Below, in pieces: positions 1 to 5,345 of a stretch of DNA of 5,345 nt. The stretch is from an uncultured Clostridia bacterium. Lineage in GTDB: Bacteria > Bacillota > Clostridia > Christensenellales > Aristaeellaceae. The first letter of the stretch is position 1, and the number at the start of each line of letters is the position of its first letter. The notes beneath the pieces are model-generated. The model did not search any database. It was not told the DNA's origin and saw only the letters and a list, made by a program, of their open reading frames with translations. The translations under genes and the position numbers were made by a program. The stretch is taken from contig CALNAU010000170.1 of the NCBI GenBank assembly GCA_937874275.1, positions 1 to 5,345 of the forward strand, written 5' to 3'.

Positions 1-719
1 TGGAATTGATTTTCGCCGACATGGACACGGTGCAGCGCCGCGGCGAGAAGGCCGGTAAAATGATCAAAACCGGCGAAAAGAAATATGCTCGCGAGGCCGA
101 GTTGGCCGAGCGCGTGCTGGCCCACCTGAGCAAAGGGCTGCCCGCCCGCTCGATGGAAATTGCGGATGAGGAAGACCGGGAGACCCTCCAGCAATGGTTT
201 TTGCTGACCACCAAGCCGGTGATTTATGCCCTCAATATCGCTGAGGAAGATTTGGGCAAACAGCACGAGGACATCCCCAACGCCCTGCGGGTGGAGGAGA
301 TTGCCGCCCAGGAGGGTGCGGAGACGCTGCTGATTTCAGCGGCCATCGAGCAGGAGGTGGCCTCGCTGGATGGCGAGGAAAAGGCACAGTTTTTGCAGGA
401 GCTGGGCATCGGCCAAAGCGGGCTGGACCGCCTGGTGCAGCGCTGCTACAAGCTGCTGGGGCTCATCAGCTTCCTCACCGCGGGCGAGGATGAGTGCCGT
501 GCCTGGACCATCACCCGCGGCACCAAAGCACCGCAGGCTGCCGGCAAGATTCATACCGATTTTGAGAAGGGATTTATCCGCGCGGAGATTGTGCCCTTTG
601 ATACGCTGATGAGCCTGGGCAGCATGGCTGCCTGCAAGGAAAAGGGCCTGGTGAAGAGCGAAGGAAAGGACTATGTGATGCAGGATGGCGATGTGACGCT
701 GTTCCGCTTCAACGTATAA
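1..719 (+). CDS. ychF: Redox-regulated ATPase YchF (Obg-family P-loop protein), C-terminal part, 5' end outside the window
   Basis: The frame is already open at base 3 and ends with TAA at 717-719, giving about 238 residues of a protein usually near 365 long, so the Walker A region lies off the left edge. In order one sees the helical coiled-coil insertion (bases about 20-170, rich in Lys, Glu and Ala), the nucleotide-specificity motif N-I-A-E at 234-245, the Ser-Ala G5 motif at 336-341, and a C-terminal TGS domain (about 459-716) with the family signature APQAAGKIHTDFEKGFIRA and the ending DGDVTLFRFNV. In this family the G4 motif is NxxE instead of NKxD, which is known to favour ATP over GTP; the same is seen here. 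YchF binds the ribosome and is tied to translation and oxidative-stress response in the cytoplasm. There is no frameshift or missing block in the visible part. The TTG at base 6 is internal, not a start. Identification is very firm. Confidence 0.97.
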   Translation, partial: ELIFADMDTVQRRGEKAGKMIKTGEKKYAREAELAERVLAHLSKGLPARSMEIADEEDRETLQQWFLLTTKPVIYALNIAEEDLGKQHEDIPNALRVEEIAAQEGAETLLISAAIEQEVASLDGEEKAQFLQELGIGQSGLDRLVQRCYKLLGLISFLTAGEDECRAWTITRGTKAPQAAGKIHTDFEKGFIRAEIVPFDTLMSLGSMAACKEKGLVKSEGKDYVMQDGDVTLFRFNV

Positions 720-722
720 GCC

Positions 723-1730
723 ATGAGCAAAGCTGGCTATCTCCTCAAGCGGCTGCGGCGCATGGACTACAACAGGATGTGGTCCACGCTGGACCTATTG
801 CAGCAGCGCTCGGGTAAGGGCCGCGCGCGGCTGATGCTTGACATGATGCGCTGCGGCCTGCGCTACAACGCCGGGTATATGGACTATATGATTGCCGAGA
901 TGTACCGGCTGAGCCATGCCCAACGCAAAACCGTCATTACCCGCGGCATCAACAACCAGATTGTGCGCCGCATGAATGACAAGGCGTACTGGCATTCCTT
1001 TGATGACAAGGCGGAGTTTAACAGCGTGTTTGGCAAATGGGTGCCGCGCGCCTGGATGCGCACCGACGCGCAGACGGACCTGGAGGAACTCATCGCCTTT
1101 CTGAATGGCAAGCAAGCCGTGTTCCTTAAACCCATCGAGGGCTCCAGCGGGGTGGGGGTGACCAAATACACCCAGGCTGACTGGGCGGATGCGGATGCCT
1201 TCCTGCGCACGGTGCGCGCCGCGGGCCCCAGCGTGCTGGAGGACTGCGTGGTGCAGCACGAGCGCATGAATGCCCTCAACCCCGGCTCCGTCAACACGGT
1301 GCGCATCGCCACCTTGATTGGCGACAAGCAGCAGGGCATCGTCTATGCTTTTTTGCGCATCGGCAACGGCAAGGTGATGGACAATGTGGACTGCGGCGGC
1401 ATGGCTGCCCGGGTGGACCTGGACAGCGGGCGTCTGCTGACGGTGGCCGCCGATAAGCTGGGGCATGTGTTCACCCATCACCCCATCACGAATACGCCCA
1501 TCATCGGCTTTGAGCTGCCCCATTTTGAGCAGGCCAAGGATATGTGCCTGGAGGCCATGCGGATGGTGCCGCAGCTGCGCTATGTGGCATGGGATGTGGC
1601 GCTTACCCCCGACGGCCCAACCATGATTGAAGGAAATAGTTTCCCCAGCCACGCGGTGCCCCAATTTGCCGCGCATTACCCCGATGGCATCGGCATTCTG
1701 CCCGAATTCCAACGCTTCATCGATACCTGA
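723..1730 (+). CDS. Sugar-transfer-associated ATP-grasp protein (ATPgrasp_ST-like)
   Basis: This complete 335-residue cytoplasmic enzyme matches the ATP-grasp family named for its association with sugar-transfer and polysaccharide loci. The N-terminal 100 residues carry the family pattern YNAGYMDYMIAEMYRLS (49-65) and TRGINNQIVRRMND (73-86). The ATP-grasp core follows: FLKP (Lys136) with the glycine-rich loop GSSGVGV (140-146), the acidic VLEDCVVQHERMN (171-183), NPGSVNTVRIATL (186-198), DNVDCGGMAARVD (220-232), and the metal-binding end VAWDVALTPDGPTMIEGN (288-305) with Asp291, Glu303 and Asn305. Such enzymes couple ATP hydrolysis to joining a carboxylate and an amine; the substrate cannot be read from sequence. 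The ATG at 723 was chosen because the following residues (LLKRLRRMDYNRMW) fit the family N-terminus. It lies 3 bases after the ychF stop with no Shine-Dalgarno, which suggests termination-reinitiation coupling. All expected catalytic positions seem present, so it is probably active. Family call strong, pathway role unknown. Confidence 0.9.
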   Translation: MSKAGYLLKRLRRMDYNRMWSTLDLLQQRSGKGRARLMLDMMRCGLRYNAGYMDYMIAEMYRLSHAQRKTVITRGINNQIVRRMNDKAYWHSFDDKAEFNSVFGKWVPRAWMRTDAQTDLEELIAFLNGKQAVFLKPIEGSSGVGVTKYTQADWADADAFLRTVRAAGPSVLEDCVVQHERMNALNPGSVNTVRIATLIGDKQQGIVYAFLRIGNGKVMDNVDCGGMAARVDLDSGRLLTVAADKLGHVFTHHPITNTPIIGFELPHFEQAKDMCLEAMRMVPQLRYVAWDVALTPDGPTMIEGNSFPSHAVPQFAAHYPDGIGILPEFQRFIDT

Positions 1731-1805
1731 CCAACCGAATTTGCCCCGCCTGCATGAAACGGCGGCCCCTCCCCGTTGTATGGCTGTAAGCAACTGCCTG
1801 CCCTT
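1731..1805. other. Intergenic gap with no clear promoter or terminator
   Basis: The gap between the ATP-grasp stop and the ribosome binding site of the next gene is short and GC-rich. I find no convincing -35/-10 pair at normal spacing. A weak CCGCC/GGCGG inverted repeat (1746-1750 with 1761-1765, loop of ten) has no T-run after it, so it is not a usual terminator. Read-through from the upstream genes is therefore possible, but an unrecognised promoter here or inside the upstream gene cannot be excluded. Confidence 0.4.
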
Positions 1806-1813
1806 GGAAGGAG
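1806..1813 (+). promoter_or_regulatory. Strong Shine-Dalgarno that decides the start of the large surface protein
   Basis: GGAAGGAG lies here and is a near-perfect anti-16S match. The ATG at 1814 touches it with no spacer and would be a poor start. The in-frame ATG at 1823 sits nine bases downstream, within the usual range, so 1823 is the preferred start. The change removes only three residues (Met-Ile-Asn). An in-frame stop at 1787-1789 excludes a longer N-terminus. Confidence 0.85.
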
Positions 1814-1822
1814 ATGATCAAC

Positions 1823-4800
1823 ATGGATTTAATCAGAGCATTATTGGTCTATCTATCGCTGCTGATGTCCTCATCAGCGGTGACCAGCCCGGTGCTGACG
1901 CCGGTGCCTGTGGATTTTGCCACACCAACCCCCTATGTGACGGCGACCATCGCGCCCACGCGCACCCCCGCGCCCACCCTTGTGCCCACGGCCACCCCGG
2001 CGCCGCTGACCACGCTGTACATGGGCGACCGAGGCGCAGCTGTGCGCACCATGCAGCAGCGCCTGAAGGACCTGGGCTACCTGACCGGCAATGTGGATGG
2101 CATCTTCGGCCAACAGACACGCCGGGCGGTGGAACGCTTCCAACAATACAACAAACTGTCGGTGGACGGCATCGCCGGCCCCAAGACGCTTAACAAGCTG
2201 TATTACGACCGCAACGTTGTGCGCAACCCGTCCAACCCCGTCACACCCAGGCCGATATCGGCCAATGTGCCGGTGTACTATTACACCACACGCGGTGTGC
2301 TGCTGGGCAGCGATACGGTGGTGGCCCTGCCGGGCAGCACCATCATTGTGCCAAACCCCGTCCGGGTGCCGGCCAATCACACGCTCATCAGCCCCAGCCG
2401 CGTCACCGTGCAGGTGGATACGGCAGGCCGGGCGAACCCCGCCTCGGTCTATTTCACCTACCAGCCCAATTCGGAGCTGACGCCGGTCACTGTGCCCATC
2501 TTCTATCGCTCCGACCTCAATGAGTTGCTGGCCACGGACTTTGTCACCGTGCCGGTTGGTCAGAGCGTGGTGGTGCGCCCCAATGCGGCCAAGGTGCCTG
2601 CGGGCTATAGCTTGATCACCTCGGGCGCGCTGACGCTGAGCATCTCCAACCGCGGCGTGCCTACCCCCAATGTGCTCACCTTCTTCTACCGCCAGAACGC
2701 GCCCGCGCAGGTGACCGTGCCTGTGTTATACCGCGATACCAGCGGCGCGCTCATCGGCAGCGAAACCAAATCCTACACCGCGGGCACCTACACCGTGACG
2801 GCCAATGATGCCGCCGTGCCAAGCGGCTACACCTTGCAGGGCAGCAGAACCCAGCAGGTCACCATATCGGCCGCGGGTGTCGCCAGCCCCACGCTCATTA
2901 CCTTCATCTATACCCCCAACGTGGTGACGGTATCCGTGCCGGTCGAGTATGTGGACCAGGCAACCGGCAACGTTATCCACAGCGACGCATTCTCTGCGCG
3001 CACTGGCACCAATACGGTCACCGCCAACGACAGCTTCGCCCCCGGCTATACGCTGGCAAGCGCCAGGCAGGTCACCGTGACGGTAAATAACGCCGGGAGC
3101 GCGACACCGGCCAAGGTCACCTTTACCTATAAACGCATTGTCAGCGTACCGGTCGAGGTGCACCTGCTGCAGGAGGGCGGCGGCATTCTGGGCGGCTACA
3201 GCATCACCTTGGGTGAGGGCAGCCACACCATCGTGCCCAATGACAGCTTCCTCAGCGGCTACACGCTGCTGGATGGTCCCAGCAAGACCGTGACGGTGGA
3301 CGCTGCCGGCACAGCCACGCCCGCCATCGTAACCTTCACCTACCGCAAGCCTACACAACCTACCACACAGCCCACCACACCACCCGCGCCGACCAACACC
3401 CCGACCCCCGCGACCGCCACCCCGACCACCCCCGCCCAGGAGGTAGCGGCCACCGTTACCCTGTGGTATAAGGATGCGTCCGGCGGGCTTCGCGGCGGCG
3501 ACGTCGTCACCCTGAAGCCCGGCACCCACGAGGTAGCCCCCCTCTACACAGAGCTTGGCAACCTGGTGCTGCAGGAACCCAAGACGCAAACGGTCATCGT
3601 GAGCGCGGAGGGCGTGGCTACCCCCTCTGAGTTGACCTTTATCTTTGACGAGCCAACGTCTCCGGCTCCGGCACCCGCCCCAGCCCCCGTTCCGGTTGAG
3701 GCCAAGGTTGAGGTGCAGTATGTCGATCAAACCTCCGGTGAAGTCATCACAACGGAAAACTTCACCTATGTGGCGGGTTCCCACACTGTAACCGCGAATG
3801 ATGCCTTGATGGCAGGCTATGTCCGCCAGGGTGAGGCAACTGTAAACGTCACTGTCACGGCGGACGGCAACGCAAGCCCGAACCCCGTAATCTTCAACTA
3901 TATTAAGGAAGAGGCTCCGCCCGAACCCGCACCGGTACCGGTGGAGGCCACCGTCGAGGTGTATTATATCGACCAGGCGACGGGCAACATGATTGGCGCG
4001 GAGCAGTTCACGTTTGGCGAAGGCCAGCACACCGTCACCGCCAATGATGGCGGCTACGCGGGCTATGTCCGCCAAGGCGAAGCGACGATAACGGTCACAG
4101 TCAGCGCTGACGGCACCGCCACGCCGAGCCCCGTCGTGTTCAACTATGTCAAGGAAGAAGCCCCGTCCACACCGGTGCCGGTGGAGACAACTGTCGAAGT
4201 GCAGTATGTTGACCAGGCATCCGGCACCGTCATCACCACCGAGAGCTTCACCTATACGGAAGGCAGCCACACCGTAACGGCCAATGATGCCTTGATGACC
4301 GGCTATGTCCGCCAGGGCGAGGCGAATGTAACCGTCACTGTAACAGCCGACGGAACAGCCAGCCCGAACCCCGTTATCTTCAACTATGTTAAAGAAGAGG
4401 CGCCGCCCGAACCCGCACCGGTACCGGTGGAGGCCACCGTCGAGGTGCATTACATCGACCAGGCGACGGGCAACATGATTGGCGCGGAGCAGTTCACGTT
4501 TGGCGAAGGCCAGCACACCGTCACCGCCAATGATGGCGGCTACGCGGGCTATGTCCGCCAAGGCGAAGCGACGGTCACCGTCACCGTCAGTGCGGACGGC
4601 ACCGCCACGCCAAGCCCCGTCGTGTTCAACTATGTTGTGGAAGCCCCACCCGCTCCGCCCGCGCCCCCTCAGGTTACCCTGCCGCAGCTGGCCTTCACGG
4701 ATGCCACGCTGCCTGAAGGCAGTAACGCCGTGTACACAGGGCCGGGCGACACCTACTACCAGACAGACATGGAGGCCCCCTTCGCCGGCGGCGCGGTACG

Positions 4801-5131
4801 CCTCTACGGCCAGGAGAATGGCTGGGCCATGATTGGCTACGACCTGGGCGAAGGCAACTACCGCGTGGGCTATGTGGCCGCGGCCGCATTTGGCGATGCC
4901 AACATTGCGCCCCTGCAACTCGCCGGTGAAACCCTGACGCTGACCGACAACGCCACCCTGACCGAAGACCCATACGGCAATAACCAAAGCCTTAGCGCCG
5001 GACTGACGGCGGGCACATCCGTCAAAGCCTTGGCCACGTTGGACAATTGGGTCTACGTAGAGGTATCTGATCTCAGCGGCAGCGGGCAACCCGCCCGCGG
5101 CTTCGTGCCCAAGGCGAGCCTGGGGCTGTAA
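1823..5131 (+). CDS. Exported peptidoglycan-binding, repeat-rich surface protein with C-terminal SH3 domains
   Basis: The product has 1102 residues. Residues 1-22 look like a short signal peptide: one Arg at 5, hydrophobic ALLVYLSLLM at 6-15, and a possible cleavage site after SSA (17-19). A Pro/Thr stalk (23-63) leads to a peptidoglycan-binding domain of the PG_binding_1 type at about 66-127, with GDRGAAVRTMQQRLKDLGY, VDGIFG, AVERFQ and VDGIAGPKTLNKL. Ten repeats of about 70 residues follow (148-215, 221-291, 297-366, 367-438, 439-509, 541-609, 628-696, 710-778, 790-858, 872-940). They share V-x-V-x-Y-x-D, a central TVTAND-x-GY and a final V-T-V-T-G-x-A-x-P-x-V-x-F-x-Y, which resembles MucBP-like beta repeats. 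Residues about 958-1023 and 1038-1100 form two SH3-like domains (VYTGPGDTYYQ; ATLTEDPYGNNQ). I see no LPxTG motif, transmembrane tail, catalytic domain or cysteine. The protein is thus probably held on the wall non-covalently by its N-terminal domain, with the repeats as a spacer or adhesive fibre. Domain calls are good; function is inferred. Confidence 0.93.
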   Translation: MDLIRALLVYLSLLMSSSAVTSPVLTPVPVDFATPTPYVTATIAPTRTPAPTLVPTATPAPLTTLYMGDRGAAVRTMQQRLKDLGYLTGNVDGIFGQQTRRAVERFQQYNKLSVDGIAGPKTLNKLYYDRNVVRNPSNPVTPRPISANVPVYYYTTRGVLLGSDTVVALPGSTIIVPNPVRVPANHTLISPSRVTVQVDTAGRANPASVYFTYQPNSELTPVTVPIFYRSDLNELLATDFVTVPVGQSVVVRPNAAKVPAGYSLITSGALTLSISNRGVPTPNVLTFFYRQNAPAQVTVPVLYRDTSGALIGSETKSYTAGTYTVTANDAAVPSGYTLQGSRTQQVTISAAGVASPTLITFIYTPNVVTVSVPVEYVDQATGNVIHSDAFSARTGTNTVTANDSFAPGYTLASARQVTVTVNNAGSATPAKVTFTYKRIVSVPVEVHLLQEGGGILGGYSITLGEGSHTIVPNDSFLSGYTLLDGPSKTVTVDAAGTATPAIVTFTYRKPTQPTTQPTTPPAPTNTPTPATATPTTPAQEVAATVTLWYKDASGGLRGGDVVTLKPGTHEVAPLYTELGNLVLQEPKTQTVIVSAEGVATPSELTFIFDEPTSPAPAPAPAPVPVEAKVEVQYVDQTSGEVITTENFTYVAGSHTVTANDALMAGYVRQGEATVNVTVTADGNASPNPVIFNYIKEEAPPEPAPVPVEATVEVYYIDQATGNMIGAEQFTFGEGQHTVTANDGGYAGYVRQGEATITVTVSADGTATPSPVVFNYVKEEAPSTPVPVETTVEVQYVDQASGTVITTESFTYTEGSHTVTANDALMTGYVRQGEANVTVTVTADGTASPNPVIFNYVKEEAPPEPAPVPVEATVEVHYIDQATGNMIGAEQFTFGEGQHTVTANDGGYAGYVRQGEATVTVTVSADGTATPSPVVFNYVVEAPPAPPAPPQVTLPQLAFTDATLPEGSNAVYTGPGDTYYQTDMEAPFAGGAVRLYGQENGWAMIGYDLGEGNYRVGYVAAAAFGDANIAPLQLAGETLTLTDNATLTEDPYGNNQSLSAGLTAGTSVKALATLDNWVYVEVSDLSGSGQPARGFVPKASLGL
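2018..2203 (+). other. Peptidoglycan-binding domain (PG_binding_1 type) within the surface protein
   Basis: Residues about 66-127 show the three-helix pattern of this fold: GDRGAAV then TMQQRLKDLGYL, the loop NVDGIFGQQT, the helix RAVERFQQYN, and the closing VDGIAGPKTLNKLYY. The family usually accompanies cell-wall hydrolases. Here no hydrolase domain is attached, so its likely job is to anchor the fibre to the wall. Confidence 0.92.
2264..3649 (+). repeat. Six older, divergent beta repeats (R1-R6) inside the surface protein
   Basis: R1 2264-2467, R2 2483-2695, R3 2711-2920, R4 2921-3136, R5 3137-3349 and R6 3443-3649 align by eye at protein level but have little nucleotide identity. R1-R5 lie almost end to end. 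R6 is set apart by a Thr-Pro linker (residues 510-540, bases 3350-3442) before it and a Pro-Ala linker (613-626) after it, and it lacks the TVTAND core, having HEVAPLY instead. R1 and R2 are the most divergent from the consensus. The gradient suggests old duplications followed by drift, with the C-terminal copies the youngest. Confidence 0.85.
3704..4189 (+). repeat. Higher-order repeat unit, copy A (R7 + R8 with linkers, 486 bp)
   Basis: This unit holds repeat R7 (3704-3910), an acidic Pro linker (KEEAPPEPAPVPVEA), repeat R8 (3950-4156) and a shorter linker (KEEAPSTPVPVET). It recurs at an offset of exactly 486 bases (162 codons), keeping frame. R7 and R8 differ mainly at the start of the module (DQTSGEVITTENF against DQATGNMIGAEQF) and after TVTAND (ALMAGY against GGYAGY), so they form two alternating repeat types. 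Confidence 0.93.
4190..4642 (+). repeat. Higher-order repeat unit, copy B (R9 + R10)
   Basis: R9 (4190-4396) pairs with R7 and R10 (4436-4642) pairs with R8. R10 and R8 share a 120-base exact run (4454-4573 with 3968-4087), and only two mismatches occur in the 171 bases 4403-4573. R9 and R7 differ at about 37 positions in roughly 190 bases by hand count. Homology ends after R10, where the linker changes to a Pro-Ala type (EAPPAPPAPPQ) leading to the SH3 domains. Confidence 0.93.
4694..5122 (+). other. Pair of C-terminal bacterial SH3-like domains
   Basis: Residues about 958-1023 contain VYTGPGDTYYQ, a glycine-rich turn, NGWAMIGYD and RVGYVAAAAF, the normal order of a bacterial SH3 barrel. 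Residues about 1038-1100 repeat the plan more loosely with ATLTEDPYGNNQ, LTAGTSVKAL, DNWVYVEV and ARGFVPKASL. Such domains often bind wall peptides or other ligands. With the N-terminal wall-binding domain they give the protein possible contacts at both ends. The first is clear and the second somewhat degenerate. Confidence 0.75.
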
Positions 5132-5151
5132 ACCGTACAAACCGACAAAGT

Positions 5152-5185
5152 GGAGCAGCCGCACAACGATATGTGCGGCTGCTCC
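5152..5185 (+). terminator. Intrinsic terminator, possibly bidirectional
   Basis: GGAGCAGCCGCACA (5152-5165) and TGTGCGGCTGCTCC (5172-5185) form a perfect 14-bp stem with a six-base loop, 20 bases after the stop of the surface-protein gene. The following bases TGTTT give only a short U-tract. On the minus strand the hairpin is followed by ACTTTGTC, also modest, so it could serve a convergent gene as well. The stem is very stable, and its position supports the terminator call despite the weak tail. Confidence 0.83.
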
Positions 5186-5246
5186 TGTTTAAATGGACAG
5201 GTTATGGTCCCTTCGGCGAACTCTGTCCCTTCCGATGTATGGTTTG

Positions 5247-5345
5247 TTACTTCTGAAGCATCTCCTGGACGATTCGGTAGTAATCCTTCATATATCTGTA
5301 CATGATCATGGGATACTCCCCAAATTCCTGCCCAAGGCCTTGCTT
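5247..5345 (-). CDS. Possible C-terminal tail of a convergent gene, cut by the right edge
   Basis: Reading leftward from the right edge, a frame is open for 32 codons and ends with TAA (bases 5249-5247). The peptide is rich in Tyr and Met (five and four of 32), with KQGLGQEFGEYP followed by KDYYRIVQEMLQK, which could form an amphipathic C-terminal helix. Its codons are more AT-rich than those of the genes to the left. I do not recognise the family. The convergent layout with the hairpin between the two stops fits a real gene, but a frame this short could also be open by chance. Confidence 0.45.
   Translation of the reverse strand, partial: KQGLGQEFGEYPMIMYRYMKDYYRIVQEMLQK

Noticed and set aside
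795..1793. A 332-codon minus-strand frame opposite the ATP-grasp gene
   Set aside because: It is His/Ala/Gly-rich with no family likeness, while the sense frame has all ATP-grasp motifs. It is a shadow of GC-rich codon usage.
1627..2193. A plus-strand 188-codon frame bridging the ATP-grasp end and the surface-protein start
   Set aside because: It overlaps two well-supported genes in another frame, has low-complexity His/Pro/Ala content and no ribosome binding site.
3931..4428. 12-base palindrome ACCGGTACCGGT at 3931-3942 and 4417-4428 as a possible protein-binding site
   Set aside because: It lies in the duplicated codons for the PVPV linker and is explained by the duplication and codon choice.
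3704..4642. Regularly spaced repeats as a possible CRISPR array
   Set aside because: The repeat period is 486 bases (or about 240 at protein level), the frame is coding throughout, and the spacers are not unique short segments.
3704..4642. Possible self-forming isopeptide bonds in the last repeats
   Set aside because: The Lys near the first strand of R7 is Thr in R8-R10, so the needed Lys/Asn/Glu set is not conserved across copies.
2726..5164. An 812-codon open frame on the minus strand opposite the repeat protein
   Set aside because: Its repeats are only the complement of the sense repeats. It has no recognisable domain, and it would begin inside the terminator hairpin. High GC at third codon positions keeps the opposite strand open. 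The sense frame has a signal peptide, a strong ribosome binding site and known domains.
5184..5232. Small inverted repeat CCTGT/ACAGG (5184-5201) and direct repeat GTCCCTTC (5207-5214, 5225-5232)
   Set aside because: The inverted repeat is only 5 bp and overlaps the main terminator stem. The direct repeat is too short to separate from chance.
5204..5305. A 33-codon plus-strand frame after the terminator
   Set aside because: It has only a weak, badly spaced GGACAGG upstream, no promoter and no family likeness, and it overlaps the likelier minus-strand tail.

Overview
The window looks like chromosomal DNA from a GC-rich member of the Bacillota, most likely a gut-type anaerobic clostridium (Oscillospiraceae/Christensenellales-like). 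This is an inference from the high GC content, the strong AAGGAG ribosome binding site, the Thr-Pro-rich linkers of the secreted protein, the apparent lack of cysteine in that protein, and the mix of families present. No marker gene here fixes the taxon.

Layout. Bases 1-719 hold the C-terminal two thirds of the universally conserved P-loop ATPase YchF, cut by the left edge. Three bases later (723-1730) comes a complete sugar-transfer-associated ATP-grasp enzyme (ATPgrasp_ST type), probably co-transcribed with ychF and translated by reinitiation, since it has no Shine-Dalgarno of its own. After a 92-base gap with no clear promoter or terminator, a gene with a strong ribosome binding site (1823-5131) encodes a 1102-residue exported protein. 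Its order is: signal peptide, Pro/Thr-rich stalk, peptidoglycan-binding domain, ten beta-type repeats of about 70 residues with Pro-rich linkers, and two C-terminal SH3-like domains. A perfect 14-bp hairpin (5152-5185) follows and probably ends this transcript. From the right edge a short open frame enters on the minus strand (5247-5345), possibly the C-terminal tail of a convergent gene.

How they fit together. YchF is housekeeping. The ATP-grasp protein belongs to a family linked by gene context to extracellular polysaccharide or envelope peptide modification, and the big protein is a wall-bound surface fibre, so the last two could both serve the cell envelope; that link is only neighbourhood inference. 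The most notable structure is the repeat array. Its last four repeats arose by duplication of a 486-bp two-repeat unit, and the two halves of that unit have diverged very unequally (a 171-base stretch with only two differences against about 37 differences in the neighbouring repeat pair). This suggests gene conversion or a layered duplication history. I see no CRISPR array, tRNA, rRNA, insertion sequence or defence system.
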